Shown: in pieces, positions 1-29,860 of the stretch
Layout of the letters: the number at the start of each line of letters is the position of its first letter
How positions within the stretch are numbered: the stretch's first letter is position 1
Origin: Streptomyces sp. NRRL S-1022
GTDB lineage: Bacteria; Actinomycetota; Actinomycetes; Streptomycetales; Streptomycetaceae
Assembly: GCF_000720135.1 (NCBI RefSeq)
Contig: NZ_JOIU01000014.1
Span: 124,001 to 188,000 of the forward strand
Reading direction: 5' to 3'
DNA length: 64,000 nucleotides
Position numbers and translations under genes: made by a program
Notes under the pieces: generated by a model
The model's database searches: none
The model's input: only the letters and a program-made list of their open reading frames with translations
Told to the model about the DNA's origin: nothing

Positions 1-3000
1 CGGGCGGCCGCACCCCCTCCGACTTCCCGCTCGCGCCGCTCGACCAGGCGGCCGTCGACCGGCTCGTCGGCAACGGCGCGGACGTCACCGACGTGTACCC
101 GCTCACGCCCACCCAGACCGGCATGGTGATGCACGGCCTGGACGAGGCCGAACACGGCCTGTACGTCGAGCAGATCACCTTCGTGGCGGAGGGCGCCGGC
201 GACCCCGGGACCCTGGCCGCCGCCTGGCAGCACGTCGTCGACCGCACCCCCGTGCTGCGCACCTCCGTCGCCCTGCACGGCGTACCCGTGCCGCTCCAGA
301 TCGTCCACCGGACCGCGATCCTGCCCGTCACCGAGCACGACTGGAGCGCCCTGCCGGCCGACCGGCGCGAGGCGGAGCTGGAGCGGCTGCTCGCCGACGA
401 GCGGGCCCGCGGCCTCGCCCTGGACCGCGCCCCGCTGCTGCGGATCGCCCTGGTCCGGCTCGGCCCGGACGCGGTCCGCGTGGTGTGGACCTTCCACCAC
501 GTCCTCCTGGACGGCTGGAGCGTCTTCCACGTCCTGTCCGACGTCACGGCCGCGCACGCCGCCCTCGCCCGCGGCGAGCGGCCCCGGCTGCCCGAGCGCC
601 GGCCGTTCGCGGACTACGCCGCCTGGCTGGCCGCCCGGGACACCGGCCCCGCCGAGGAGCACTGGCGCGGCGCGCTGGCCGGCCTCGCCGCGCCGACCCC
701 GCTGCCGTACGACCGCCGGCCCGCCCCGGGCACCACGGCCCGCTCCGGCACCTGGCTGTCGCAACGGCTCGGCGCCGAACAGACGCGGCACCTTGAGGAG
801 TTCGCCCGCCGGCACCGCCTCACCCTCAACACGCTGGTGCAGGGCGCCTGGGCGCTGCTGCTGGCGCGGTGGAGCGGGCAGCGCGAGGTGTGCTTCGGCA
901 CCACGGTCTCCGGCCGGCCCGCCGACCTGCCCGGCGCCGACACCGTCACCGGGCTGTTCATCACCACCCTGCCCGCCCGGACCGCGGTCGACGGCGACGC
1001 CCGATGCGCCGCCTGGCTGCGCACGGTGCAGGAGGCCCGCGCCGAGGACCGCCGGCACGACCACCTGCCCCTGAACACCCTGCACTCCCTCAGCCGACTG
1101 CCGTCCGACACGGCGCTGTTCGACAGCCTGGTGGTCTTCGAGAACTACCCGGTCGGCGACGCGACCGCGGGCGCGCACGGGCTCGCCCTGCGCGACCTGG
1201 ACGCCCGGGAGGCCACCAACTACCCCCTCACCGTGGTCGTCTCGCCCGGCGACCGGCTCGCCGTCGAACTCGGCTACGACCCGCGGTACTTCGACGCGGC
1301 CACCGCCGCCTCCCTGGCCGGACAGCTGCTGCACGCGCTGCACACGCTGGCCGCCTCCGACGGCACCGCCCGCCTGGACGACCTCGACCTGCTGCCGCCC
1401 GGCGAACGCGACCGGCTGCTGCACGGCCCCGCCCGCCCGGCGCTCGGCCCGGTGCCCGCCGCCACCCTGCCCGCCCTGATCGAGGCCGCCGTCGACCGGT
1501 GGCCCACCGCCCCCGCGCTCGGCGCGCCCGGCACGCTGCTCACCTTCGCCGAGGCCGAGGCCCGGGCCAACCGGCTCGCGCACCGGCTCATCGCCCGCGG
1601 CGCCGGACCCGGCGACCTCGTCGCGCTGCTGCTGCCCCGCTCGCCGGACATGGTGCTGGCGCAGCTCGCGGTGGCGAAGGCGGGCGCCGCGTTCCTGCCC
1701 GTCGACCCGGCCTACCCCGAGGAGCGGATCGCCCTGATGCTGGGCGACGCGGCCCCCGCCCTCACCCTCGACGCCAAGGAGGTCGCCGGGCTGCTCGCCG
1801 CCCCGCCGGACGACGTACCCGGGCACCGGCCCGGCGACGGTGACCGGACCCGCCCGCTCGACCTGGACGACCCGGCCTACGTCATCTACACCTCCGGCTC
1901 CACCGGCACTCCCAAGGGCGTCGTCGTCACCCACCGCGGGCTCGCCGCCTTCTCCGCCGCCGAGGCCGCCCACTACCAGGTCGGCGAGGGCGACCGGGTG
2001 CTGGCGTTCGCCACGCCCAGCTTCGACGCCTCCGTGCTGGAGCTGTGCATGTCCCTGCCGCACGGCGCCCGGCTGGTCGTACCCCGGCCCGGCCCGCTGC
2101 TCGGCGCCGAACTGGCCGACACCCTGCGGGCCGAGCGGATCACGCACACCCTGCTGCCGCCGGCCGCGCTCGCCACCCTGCCCGCCGGCACCCCCGGCAC
2201 GCTGCCCGACCTCAAGACGCTGATCGTCGGCGCCGACGCGTGCGGTGCCGAACTCGTCGCCCGCTGGGCCCCGCACCACCGCATGGTGAACTCCTACGGC
2301 CCCACCGAGGCCACCGTCGTCGCCACCTGGTCCGACCCCCTGGAGGCGGACGGCAGCGCACCGCCCGTCGGCCGCCCGCTGCCCGCCACCGGCGCCTACG
2401 TCCTGGACGCCCGGCTGCGGCCGGTCCCCGACGGCGTCGCCGGCGAACTGTGGCTCGCCGGACCGGCACTGGCCCGCGGCTACCTCGGCCGGCCCGGACT
2501 GACCGCATCCCGCTTCCGCGCCGACCCGTTCGGGCCGCCCGGCACCCGCATGTACCGCACCGGCGACCTGGTGCGCCGCGACAGCGGGGGCGAACTGCAC
2601 TACCTGGGCCGCACCGACCACCAGCTGAAGCTGCGCGGCCACCGCATCGAGGCGGGCGAGGTCGAGGCGGCGCTGGCCGGCCATCCGGGCGTGCTGGACG
2701 CGGTGGTGACCGTACGCGAGGACGAACCCGGCCAGCCCCGGCTGGTCGCCCACCTGCTCACGGCCCCCGGCGCGCAGCCGCCCACCCCGGCCGAACTGCG
2801 GGCGCTGGCCGCCCGCACGCTGCCCGGCTACATGGTGCCCTCGGCGTTCGCGGTGCTGGACCGCTTCCCGGTCACCGAGAACGGCAAGACCGACCGGGCC
2901 GCCCTGCCCGCCCCGGCACCGGCACCGGCCGAGGAACGGCCGGGGTCCGGGTACGTGGCACCCCGCACCCCGGCCGAGGAGGCGCTGGCGGCCATCTGGG

Positions 3001-3323
3001 AGGAGACCCTCCAGACCGCCGTGGGCGCCGAGGACGACTACTTCCTGCTCGGCGGCGACTCCATGCGCGCCCTGCTCATCGCCTCCCGCGCGAACGACGC
3101 CTTCGGCGTCACGCTCACCCCCCGCGACGTCCTGCTCTCCCGCACGGTGGCCGCCCTGGCGGAACGCGTGGAGGAACTGGTGCTGAGCGAACTGGAGGAC
3201 GCCGCGTACGGCGACCCCGACGCCGAGGGCGACGCGTACGGCGACCCCGACGCCGAGGGCGACGCGTACGGCGACCCCGACTCCGAAGACGCCGCGTACG
3301 GCGGCCACGACCACGAACGGTGA
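1..3323 (+). CDS. Non-ribosomal peptide synthetase, 3' part: (E)-C-A-T module
   Basis: The gene is open at the left edge. The first visible residues ([11 protein letters not shown]) match the linker that follows epimerase domains elsewhere in this cluster, so an E domain probably lies just upstream. The visible domains in order are a condensation domain (PLTPTQ start, HHVLLDGW catalytic motif near nt 495-518), an adenylation domain ([10 protein letters not shown] near nt 1890, RTGD, NGKTDR) and a carrier domain (LGGDS, phosphopantetheine Ser at nt 3060). The condensation domain is of the type that accepts a D-configured donor, which fits the upstream E. The pocket residues read DALLIGSVV, a code I cannot assign with confidence but which is hydrophobic. 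There is no thioesterase; the protein ends in an acidic ten-residue repeat. The stop lies 13 bp before the next NRPS gene, so the two are almost certainly co-transcribed. NRPS assignment is certain; the substrate is not. Confidence 0.96.
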   Translation, partial: GGRTPSDFPLAPLDQAAVDRLVGNGADVTDVYPLTPTQTGMVMHGLDEAEHGLYVEQITFVAEGAGDPGTLAAAWQHVVDRTPVLRTSVALHGVPVPLQIVHRTAILPVTEHDWSALPADRREAELERLLADERARGLALDRAPLLRIALVRLGPDAVRVVWTFHHVLLDGWSVFHVLSDVTAAHAALARGERPRLPERRPFADYAAWLAARDTGPAEEHWRGALAGLAAPTPLPYDRRPAPGTTARSGTWLSQRLGAEQTRHLEEFARRHRLTLNTLVQGAWALLLARWSGQREVCFGTTVSGRPADLPGADTVTGLFITTLPARTAVDGDARCAAWLRTVQEARAEDRRHDHLPLNTLHSLSRLPSDTALFDSLVVFENYPVGDATAGAHGLALRDLDAREATNYPLTVVVSPGDRLAVELGYDPRYFDAATAASLAGQLLHALHTLAASDGTARLDDLDLLPPGERDRLLHGPARPALGPVPAATLPALIEAAVDRWPTAPALGAPGTLLTFAEAEARANRLAHRLIARGAGPGDLVALLLPRSPDMVLAQLAVAKAGAAFLPVDPAYPEERIALMLGDAAPALTLDAKEVAGLLAAPPDDVPGHRPGDGDRTRPLDLDDPAYVIYTSGSTGTPKGVVVTHRGLAAFSAAEAAHYQVGEGDRVLAFATPSFDASVLELCMSLPHGARLVVPRPGPLLGAELADTLRAERITHTLLPPAALATLPAGTPGTLPDLKTLIVGADACGAELVARWAPHHRMVNSYGPTEATVVATWSDPLEADGSAPPVGRPLPATGAYVLDARLRPVPDGVAGELWLAGPALARGYLGRPGLTASRFRADPFGPPGTRMYRTGDLVRRDSGGELHYLGRTDHQLKLRGHRIEAGEVEAALAGHPGVLDAVVTVREDEPGQPRLVAHLLTAPGAQPPTPAELRALAARTLPGYMVPSAFAVLDRFPVTENGKTDRAALPAPAPAPAEERPGSGYVAPRTPAEEALAAIWEETLQTAVGAEDDYFLLGGDSMRALLIASRANDAFGVTLTPRDVLLSRTVAALAERVEELVLSELEDAAYGDPDAEGDAYGDPDAEGDAYGDPDSEDAAYGGHDHER
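3204..3308 (+). repeat. 30-bp tandem repeat encoding an acidic NRPS C-terminal tail
   Basis: The unit is 30 bp and begins GCGTACGGCGACCCCGAC. It is repeated three times (from 3204, 3234 and 3264) with a fourth partial copy from 3294. It encodes [10 protein letters not shown] or close variants, so the NRPS ends in a strongly acidic, Gly/Pro-containing tail after the carrier domain. The third copy has diverged (SED instead of AEG). The tail may be a docking element for the next NRPS or simply an expanded linker. Confidence 0.9.
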
Positions 3324-3336
3324 GGATCCGACGACC

Positions 3337-23262
<19,926 letters not shown>

Positions 23263-23345
23263 CGCCCGCCCGGCCCGGACCCCGCTCACCACCGCGGGAC
23301 CAGCCGACCACCACCCACCCGAACCGGACGACGAAGGAACACGAC

Positions 23346-23549
23346 ATGGACGAGAACACCCGCTACCAGGTGCTGCGCAACGACGAGGAGCAGTACTCCC
23401 TCTGGCCCGTCGACATCGAGGTGCCCGCCGGCTGGCAGCCCGTCGGCAAGGAGGGCACCGAGGCCGAGTGCTCCGCCTACGTCGACGAGGTCTGGACCGA
23501 CATGCGGCCCAAGAGCCTGCGCGAGCGCATGGAGAGCGCCGGCGCCTGA
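23346..23549 (+). CDS. MbtH-like NRPS accessory protein
   Basis: This 67-residue protein has the MbtH fold signature: N-terminal YQVLRNDEEQYSLWP, the central Pro/Gly stretch IEVPAGWQPVG, and the C-terminal WTDMRPKSLRERM. MbtH proteins bind adenylation domains and are often needed for their folding or activity. The gene sits 83 bp after the NRPS stop, the usual place for such a partner, with GAAGGAAC upstream of the ATG. A GC-rich hairpin follows, so it may end the biosynthetic transcript. Length and motifs are standard and I see no anomalies. Confidence 0.95.
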   Translation: MDENTRYQVLRNDEEQYSLWPVDIEVPAGWQPVGKEGTEAECSAYVDEVWTDMRPKSLRERMESAGA

Positions 23550-23566
23550 CCGCCACGGACCCGCCG

Positions 23567-23589
23567 GGCCGGCCTCGCCCAGGCCGGCC
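23567..23589 (+). terminator. GC-rich hairpin after the mbtH-like gene
   Basis: GGCCGGCCT and AGGCCGGCC are perfect 9-bp arms around a 5-nt loop, 18 bp past the MbtH-like stop. There is no U-tract, as is common for Streptomyces hairpin terminators. It may end the NRPS transcript before the acetyltransferase gene. Confidence 0.5.
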
Positions 23590-23683
23590 GGCCCGGCACC
23601 CCGACCTCCCCCCCACGTGCCGCCGTCCCGGCGCCCCACCGCCCTCGGCCCCCACCGCACCGCGCCACTCCCGAGGAGCCGCC

Positions 23684-24262
23684 ATGACCCCCGTCCTGCG
23701 CACCGAACGCCTGGAGTTCGTCCCCTACCGGCCCGAGCACGAGGACGCCTTCGTCGCCCTGCTGCGCGACGCGGAGGTCTGCCGCTGGATGGGCCAGGAC
23801 CTCGTGCCCGAACCGGAGATCCGCGCCCTCTTCCAGGCCATCCTCACCGACGTCTACCCCACGCGCCGCTTCGACGTGTGGGGCCTGTGGTTCGAGGGCG
23901 GCTACGTCGGGCACGCCGAGGTGAAGCCGACCGGCAACGTCGACGGCCACGAACTCGTCACCGCGCTCGCCCCCGCCTACTGGGGCCACGGCCTGGGCGG
24001 CGAGGCCGTCCGCGGCCTGCTGCGCCACGCCGCCGACAACCTCGGCCTGACCGAGGCCTACGGCATGGTCGGCGCCGAGAACACCGCCAGCCTGAGCATG
24101 TGCCGCCGCCTCGGCTTCCGCCACGTCCGCGACGTCGTCGACGACGACGGGAAGGTGACGAAGCTGCTCGTCATCCCCACGGGTCCAGGTGCGGCACCGG
24201 ACGCCACGGCAGCGGGCACGGAGGGTGCCGGCGGGGCCGTACGGCGTGAGGAAGCCGTATGA
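23684..24262 (+). CDS. GNAT-family N-acetyltransferase
   Basis: The 192-residue protein starts at the ATG preceded by CGAGGAG. It has the layout of RimJ/RimL-type acetyltransferases: LRTERLEFVPYRPEHEDAF at the N-terminus, the acetyl-CoA loop AYWGHGLGGEAVRGLLRHA, and the late motif ENTASLSMCRRLGFRHV. It would transfer an acetyl group from acetyl-CoA to an amine. The last four bases overlap the MFS gene start (ATGA), so the two are translationally coupled. Its position between the MbtH gene and an exporter suggests it might acetylate the peptide product, whose predicted basic residues offer amines, or give self-protection; that is inference. About 25 C-terminal residues are low-complexity Ala/Gly. 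It could also be unrelated to the cluster. Confidence 0.88.
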   Translation: MTPVLRTERLEFVPYRPEHEDAFVALLRDAEVCRWMGQDLVPEPEIRALFQAILTDVYPTRRFDVWGLWFEGGYVGHAEVKPTGNVDGHELVTALAPAYWGHGLGGEAVRGLLRHAADNLGLTEAYGMVGAENTASLSMCRRLGFRHVRDVVDDDGKVTKLLVIPTGPGAAPDATAAGTEGAGGAVRREEAV

Positions 24263-25509
24263 CGCGGGCGCCGGTCAGCGAGGGGGCCGCCGGGGCCGCG
24301 GGCGGCGGGCGGGCGGGCGGCCTGTGGCGGAACCGGGACTTCACCCTGCTGTGGACCGGTCAGTGCCTGTCCGATCTGGGCGGCGCCATGGTGGACCTGG
24401 CGCTGCCGCTGCTGGTGCTGCAGCAGACCGGCTCGCCGGCCCGGGCCGGGCTGGTCGGGACCGTCGGGCTGGTCACCGCCCTGGTGTGCCGGCTGCCCGC
24501 CGGGGTCCTCGCCGACCGTGCCGACCGGCGCCGGCTGATGATCGCCTGCGACGCGCTGCGGCTCGCCGGGCACGCCCTGCTCGGCTGGGCGGTCGTCACC
24601 GGCAGGGCGAGCCTGCCGGTGATCCTCGCGGTGGTGGTCGCCGGCTCCGCGGCCACGGCCGTCTTCAGCACCGCCGAGCACGCCTCCGTGCGCAACCTGG
24701 TCCGCCCCGACCAGCTGACCTCCGCCGTCGCCCGCAACGAGGCGCGGACCTACGGCGTCTCACTGGCCGGTCCGCCGCTGGGCGGACTGCTGTTCGGGCT
24801 GGGCCGGGCCCTGCCCTTCCTCGGCAACGCGCTCAGCTTCCTGCTCTCCCTCGCGGCCGTCTGGCGTATCCGCGGCCCCCTCCAGCAGCCCCGGCGCGAG
24901 GCCGCCGAGCCCCTCGGCGCGTCCACCGTGCAGGGCCTGCGCTTCCTGCTGGGGCATCCGTTCCTGCGCGCCCTGCTGGTGATCGCCGCCCCGCTGAACA
25001 TGGCCTTCACCGGCATGATCTTCGCGATGACCCTCGCGCTGCGCCGCGCCGGCGTCTCCGCGCCCGTGGTCGGACTCGCCGGCACCATCTTCGCGCTCGG
25101 CGGCCTGCTGGGCGCCTTCGCCGCCCCGGCGCTCCAGCGGCGCCTGCGGCTGCCCGTCCTGATCACCCTGCTGTGCTGGGCGACCGCCGCGCTGATGACG
25201 GCCGGCGCGCTGCTGGCCGGCACGGTGGCGGCCGCCGTACCGCTGGCCGCCGCCGTGTTCCTCGGGCCCACGGCGAACGCCGCCCTCTTCGCCCACCAGG
25301 CCGCCGTCACCCCCGACCACCTCCAGGGGCGCGTGGTCGGCGGCGTCCTGCTCGCCGCCGGCTCGGCCGCCGCGCTCGCCCCCGCCCTGGCCGGCGCGCT
25401 GCTGGCCCGCTGGGACCCGGTCCCGGCCACGCTGGTCTTCCCCGCGCTGGTCACGGCCGCCGCACTGACGGCCACCCTGAGCAGGGGCATCCGGACGATG
25501 TCCGCCTAG
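24259..25509 (+). CDS. MFS exporter (EntS/MFS_3-like)
   Basis: A 416-residue, strongly hydrophobic protein with about 10-12 membrane segments. It begins with a short Gly/Ala-rich cytoplasmic tail and then NRDFTLLWTGQCLSDLGGAM, typical of the MFS_3 (enterobactin exporter-like) group. The loop between helices 2 and 3 carries the MFS motif variant GVLADRADRRRLM. This family usually exports siderophores and other small secondary metabolites by proton antiport. It starts inside the stop of the acetyltransferase gene. As the last gene of the putative operon it is the natural export candidate for the NRPS product, an inference from position only. Confidence 0.88.
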   Translation: MTRAPVSEGAAGAAGGGRAGGLWRNRDFTLLWTGQCLSDLGGAMVDLALPLLVLQQTGSPARAGLVGTVGLVTALVCRLPAGVLADRADRRRLMIACDALRLAGHALLGWAVVTGRASLPVILAVVVAGSAATAVFSTAEHASVRNLVRPDQLTSAVARNEARTYGVSLAGPPLGGLLFGLGRALPFLGNALSFLLSLAAVWRIRGPLQQPRREAAEPLGASTVQGLRFLLGHPFLRALLVIAAPLNMAFTGMIFAMTLALRRAGVSAPVVGLAGTIFALGGLLGAFAAPALQRRLRLPVLITLLCWATAALMTAGALLAGTVAAAVPLAAAVFLGPTANAALFAHQAAVTPDHLQGRVVGGVLLAAGSAAALAPALAGALLARWDPVPATLVFPALVTAAALTATLSRGIRTMSA

Positions 25510-25560
25510 CCCGGGGTCGCAGGGGCTGCGCGGGCGGCTCATACGCGCTGTAATGGCGAG

Positions 25561-28011
25561 GTGGTGAGTGAGGGCGCTGCGGTCAGCGGGAGGAGAACGG
25601 GGCCGGAGCGCGCCGAAGCCGCCCTCGCCTCGCTGATGGCGTCCCCGGACACCCCCGACCGGCTCCGCCGCCTCCTCGAACAGGCGCTCGTGTTCGCCGG
25701 TGCGTCCTTCGCCGGGGTGTACACGCCCGGAGCGGATCCCGCCCAGCTCTGCCTGACCGAGTCGGCGGGTCTGCCCCGCACCCTGTACGGCCTGCGCGAC
25801 TGCTACCCGGCCACCGGCGGCTTCCCGGTCGCCGAGGCGCACCGCACCGGACGCCCGCGGTGGCTCGGCCCCGCCGAGGTGGCCGGCTGCCCGGACGCGC
25901 GCCGCACCCCCTCCCCGGACTTCTCCCTGGCCGTCCTGCCGCTCGGCCGGCCGGGCGCCGGCTGCCTGCTGGCGGTCGGCGAGCACCCCGGCGGCTTCGG
26001 CACCGACGACCGGGCCTGTCTGGAGCTGGTCGCCGGCGCGGTCGCCGTCCCCGCACCCGCCGCCGCCGGCGAGACCGGCGAGCTGCCCGAGGACGCCTTC
26101 AGCCTGGCCATGGACACCGGCCGGGTCGAGGTCGGCGAGGCCATCCTGCGGCTGCTCGGGATCGACCCTGCCGACTTCGACGGCCGCGTGGAGACCCTGC
26201 TCGGCCGCGCGGTGCCCGAGGACCTGCCCGCCCTGATGTCCGTGGTCGAGGCCGACCACATGTCCATCGGCGACCGCGAGCTGGAGTTCCGCATCCTGCA
26301 GTCCACCGGCCCGCCCAAGTGGCTGCGGCTGCGCGGCCGGCTGCTGCCCGGCGGCGAGGGCCGCACCGCCCGGCTGGTCGGCACCGTCGCCGACGCCTCC
26401 ACGCTGCGCTCCGACGTCACCGACGTGGCGCGGGTGCAGCGCCTGGCCGCCGCCCTCGCCATGGCCGGCACCGTCAAGGACGTCGGCCAGGCCGTCGTGG
26501 CCGCCCTGCGGGTGCCGCTCCAGGCCGACCGGATCGCCCTGGCCGAACTGGAGAACGACCGGCTGGTCGTCACCGTCCTCGACCCGCCCGAACCCGAGGC
26601 CTGGCCCGAGGTGTGGCGCAGCGAGTGGCGCACCGAGTGGCCCGACGCGCCGGTGCGCGCCATGCCCACCCTGGCCGCCGCGCTGCGCGAGGGCCGCGCC
26701 CGGATCTGGCCCGCCGGCAGCCCGCTGGAGCCCGCCCTCGCCGAGGTCGGCCCGGGCGGCCTCGCGGTGCTGCCGCTGCCCGCCGGCGGCCGTATGGCCG
26801 GCGCCTGTCTGATCGGCTGGGACCGCCCGCACGAGTTCGCCCCCGACGAGCGCGCCCTGCTCACCGCCTGCGCCGGCCTCGCCGGCCAGGCCCTGCTGCG
26901 GGCCCACGCCTTCGACGCCGAGCACGAGCTCGTCGGCATGCTCCAGCGCACGCTGCTGCCCCGCCGCCTGCCCAGGCTGCCCGGCGCGGTCGCCGTCGCC
27001 CGCTACCTGCCCACCACCGCCGGTCTGGAGGTCGGCGGCGACTGGTACGACGTGATCCCGCTCGCCGACAACCACGTCGCCCTCGTCATCGGCGACGTCC
27101 AGGGGCACAACGCGGGCGCCGCCACCCTGATGGGCCAGATGCGCACCGCGCTGCGCGCCTACGCCGCCGAGGGCCACAGCCCGGACGTGGTCGTCGCGCA
27201 CGCCAACCGGCTGCTGCTGGACATGGAGACCGACCTCTTCGCCACCTGCGCCTACGTCGACGTCGACGTGGAGCGGGGCACCGCCTGGTGCGTACGCGCC
27301 GGGCACCTCCAGCCGGTGCTGCGCCACCCGGACGGCACCGCCGAGATCGTGCAGGCCGAGGGCGGCCCACCGCTCGGGGTGCTCGCCCAGGCCGAGTTCC
27401 CGATGACCCCGCTGCGCCTCCAGCCCGGCACCGTCCTCGCGCTGACCACCGACGGCCTGGTGGAGTACCCCGGCGCCGACCTGGACGCCGGCATGGACCG
27501 GATGGCCCGCCGGCTGTCCGCCGCCGACCCCGCCCACCTCGGCCTGGTCGCCGACGCCCTGCTCGCCGGAGCCCACCGCAGCGACGACGTGGCGCTGCTG
27601 CTGGTGCGCTACGACGGGATGGCCGTACGGCCGCTGCGTGAGAGCTGGACGGTGTGGCGCGTGCCGGAGGCGGTCCGGCACGCCCGCCGCTTCACCCGGC
27701 GCACCCTGCGCACCTGGGGCGTGTCCCCGGACACGCTCGACGCGGCCCTGCTGGTCGTCTCCGAACTCGTCACCAACGCCCTGGTGCACACCGGCGGGCA
27801 GGTCCGGCTCGACCTCAGCCTGCTCAACCACCGGCTGCGGCTCGCCGTGGCCGACGCCTCCCCGCGCAGCCCGGTGAAGCCCACCAGCATCGGCTGGGAG
27901 GCCACCGGGGGCCGGGGCATCCTGCTGGTGGAGGCCGTGTCGACGGCCTGGGGGACGGTTCCGGTCAGCGGCGGCAAACAGGTCTGGGCGGACCTCGTCC
28001 CCGACGGCTGA
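25561..28011 (+). CDS. GAF-PAS-GAF-SpoIIE phosphatase-HATPase regulator
   Basis: The protein has 816 residues from a GTG start (a second GTG is the next codon). By sequence there is a GAF-like region (about 20-165), a PAS-like region (175-280), a second GAF (290-455), a PP2C/SpoIIE serine phosphatase (460-685) with metal-site motifs GGDWYD and GDVQGHN, and a C-terminal HATPase_c domain (700-816) with ELVTNALVHT and GGRGILLVE. Streptomyces has many such proteins. They act in partner-switching control of alternative sigma factors, the phosphatase acting on anti-anti-sigma factors and the HATPase as an anti-sigma kinase domain. No anti-anti-sigma gene lies next to it. The signal sensed by the GAF/PAS part is unknown. 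Confidence 0.93.
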   Translation: MVSEGAAVSGRRTGPERAEAALASLMASPDTPDRLRRLLEQALVFAGASFAGVYTPGADPAQLCLTESAGLPRTLYGLRDCYPATGGFPVAEAHRTGRPRWLGPAEVAGCPDARRTPSPDFSLAVLPLGRPGAGCLLAVGEHPGGFGTDDRACLELVAGAVAVPAPAAAGETGELPEDAFSLAMDTGRVEVGEAILRLLGIDPADFDGRVETLLGRAVPEDLPALMSVVEADHMSIGDRELEFRILQSTGPPKWLRLRGRLLPGGEGRTARLVGTVADASTLRSDVTDVARVQRLAAALAMAGTVKDVGQAVVAALRVPLQADRIALAELENDRLVVTVLDPPEPEAWPEVWRSEWRTEWPDAPVRAMPTLAAALREGRARIWPAGSPLEPALAEVGPGGLAVLPLPAGGRMAGACLIGWDRPHEFAPDERALLTACAGLAGQALLRAHAFDAEHELVGMLQRTLLPRRLPRLPGAVAVARYLPTTAGLEVGGDWYDVIPLADNHVALVIGDVQGHNAGAATLMGQMRTALRAYAAEGHSPDVVVAHANRLLLDMETDLFATCAYVDVDVERGTAWCVRAGHLQPVLRHPDGTAEIVQAEGGPPLGVLAQAEFPMTPLRLQPGTVLALTTDGLVEYPGADLDAGMDRMARRLSAADPAHLGLVADALLAGAHRSDDVALLLVRYDGMAVRPLRESWTVWRVPEAVRHARRFTRRTLRTWGVSPDTLDAALLVVSELVTNALVHTGGQVRLDLSLLNHRLRLAVADASPRSPVKPTSIGWEATGGRGILLVEAVSTAWGTVPVSGGKQVWADLVPDG

Positions 28012-28091
28012 CCCCCCGCCCGGATGCGCGGGCAACCGTTCGGGCGGCCTGGGGAGGCGTGCTCCGGCGCCCGTGCCTAAGGTCGGTTGAT

Positions 28092-28367
28092 GTGGCACAC
28101 ACCTTCGAGGAACTGGTGCAGAAGCAGCGCGCGGCCGAAGCGGCCCGCGCCATGGTCGAGGAACTGCGCGACACCTACGGCCCGCCGGCCGAGCGGCGGA
28201 TGACGGGCGCCCAGTCGGGCACCTACGAGACCGCCCTGCGCGCCTGGCGGGACCTGGCCCGTGACGTGCAGACCGCGGTGAGCGAGTACGCCAAGGAGAC
28301 CGGCCGGCCGCGCGGCGAGGTCGAAACCGAGGTGGCCCGGGCCGCCGCGTCCCAGGACGACCGGTGA
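28092..28367 (+). CDS. Conserved actinobacterial hypothetical protein, 91 aa
   Basis: The chosen start is a GTG giving VAHTFEELVQKQRAAE. The protein is mostly helical, rich in Ala, Arg and Glu, with a conserved-looking core TYETALRAWRDLARDVQ. I recognise the general type as a small Streptomyces protein of unknown function and can assign no reaction. Its stop overlaps the GTG of the downstream cytochrome b gene by four bases, suggesting coupled translation and possibly a link to that gene. Confidence 0.75.
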   Translation: MAHTFEELVQKQRAAEAARAMVEELRDTYGPPAERRMTGAQSGTYETALRAWRDLARDVQTAVSEYAKETGRPRGEVETEVARAAASQDDR

Positions 28368-29860
28368 GGATCGGCGGCGCCCGCCGCGCCGAGCGCGCCG
28401 CCACGGCCCTGGACGCCCGGCTGCCGCTCACCGAGGGCGGCTCGCTGCTGCGCAAGGCGTTCCCGGAGCACTGGTCCTTCCTGCTCGGCGAACTCGCCCT
28501 GTACAGCCTGCTGGTGCTGGTCCTGACCGGGGTGTGGCTCACCCTGTTCTTCCAGCCGGAGATGCGCGAGGTCGTGTACGCCGGGTCCTACGGGCCGCTG
28601 CGCGGGGTGCGCATGTCGGCGGCCTTCGACTCCACCCTGCGCCTCAGCTTCGACGTGCGCGGCGGCCTGCTGATGCGGCAGACCCACCACTGGGCCGCGC
28701 TGGTCTTCATCGCCGCGATCGGCCTGCACATGCTGCGGATCTTCTTCACCGGCGCGTTCCGCCGGCCCCGCGAGCTGAACTGGGTGATCGGCCTGACCCT
28801 GTTCGTGGCGTCCCTCGCCGAGGGATTCGCCGGCTACTCGCTCCCCGACGACCTGCTCTCCGGCACCGGGCTGCGCATCGCCCAGGGCATCATGCTGTCC
28901 CTCCCGGTGGTCGGCACCTACGTGGCCTTCTTCGCGTTCGGCGGCCAGTACCCGGGCCACGACATCATCACCCGGCTGTACCCGCTGCACATCCTGCTGC
29001 TGCCCGGCCTGCTCATCGGCCTGGTCACCGTGCACCTGATCCTGGTGTTCCACCTCAAGCACACCCAGTGGCGCGGCCCCGGCCGCTCGAACCGCAACGT
29101 CGTCGGCAAGCCGCTGGTCCCGCAGTTCTCCGCCTCCTCCGCGGGCCTGTCCCTCGCCGTCTTCGGCGTCCTGGTGCTGCTCGCCGGCCTCGCCCAGGTC
29201 AACCCCGTCTGGAAGTACGGTCCCTACCGCCCCGACCAGGCCTCCACGGCCTCCCAGCCCGACTGGTACGTCGGCTTCCTGGAGGGCGCGCTGCGCCTGG
29301 TGCCCCCCTGGGAGACGAACGTCGCCGGGCACACGTTCATGTGGAACGTGCTGCTGCCGGCCGTCGTCCTGCCCACGCTGCTGTTCGCCGTGCTCTACGC
29401 CTACCCGTTCGTGGAGCAGCGCCTGACCGGGGAGTGGCGGCACGAGCGGCACCTGTGCGACCGGCCGCGCGAGCGTCCGGTGCGCACCGGCCTCGGCGTG
29501 GCGGGCACGGTGTTCTACGGCGTGCTGGTGATCGCCGGCGGCAACGACGTCATCGCCCAGACCTTCCGCGTCTCCGTCGACGGCATCACCTGGGTGCTGC
29601 GCACCGGGCTGATCGTGGCGCCCGTCCTGGCGTTCCTGGTGACCCGGTGGGTGTGCCGGGCCCTGACCGAGGCGGAACGGGAGCGGCTCGACGAGGGGGT
29701 GCCGACCGGTGAGATCCGGCAGACCGTCAGCGGCGGCTACGAATCCGGCCACGAGCCCGTCACGTCGTTCCGGCCGGGTGCCCCGCGCCGGCCCCTCACC
29801 GGTGCGCGTACTGGAACACCATCCCGAAGACCCCGCGAGCCAGGATCCCGAGACCGATGA
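28364..29860 (+). CDS. qcrB: Cytochrome b subunit of bc1 complex (QcrB paralogue)
   Basis: This 498-residue membrane protein is a cytochrome b of the actinobacterial bc1 type. The His pairs for the two hemes appear in QTHHWAALVFIAAIGLHMLR and in the region YPLHILLLPGLLIGLVTVHL. The quinol-site motif is QPDWY, a variant of PEWY. It would pass electrons from menaquinol into the bc1-oxidase supercomplex. In actinobacteria the main copy sits in a qcrCAB operon; here no qcrA (Rieske) or qcrC lies nearby, so this is probably a second, orphan copy. The last 65 bp overlap the 3' end of the convergent ctaF gene. Confidence 0.92.
   Translation: MRIGGARRAERAATALDARLPLTEGGSLLRKAFPEHWSFLLGELALYSLLVLVLTGVWLTLFFQPEMREVVYAGSYGPLRGVRMSAAFDSTLRLSFDVRGGLLMRQTHHWAALVFIAAIGLHMLRIFFTGAFRRPRELNWVIGLTLFVASLAEGFAGYSLPDDLLSGTGLRIAQGIMLSLPVVGTYVAFFAFGGQYPGHDIITRLYPLHILLLPGLLIGLVTVHLILVFHLKHTQWRGPGRSNRNVVGKPLVPQFSASSAGLSLAVFGVLVLLAGLAQVNPVWKYGPYRPDQASTASQPDWYVGFLEGALRLVPPWETNVAGHTFMWNVLLPAVVLPTLLFAVLYAYPFVEQRLTGEWRHERHLCDRPRERPVRTGLGVAGTVFYGVLVIAGGNDVIAQTFRVSVDGITWVLRTGLIVAPVLAFLVTRWVCRALTEAERERLDEGVPTGEIRQTVSGGYESGHEPVTSFRPGAPRRPLTGARTGTPSRRPREPGSRDR

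Noticed and set aside
24760..28542. Long minus-strand frame across the MFS and SpoIIE genes
   Set aside because: Antisense shadow; the plus-strand proteins have clear domains and codon bias.
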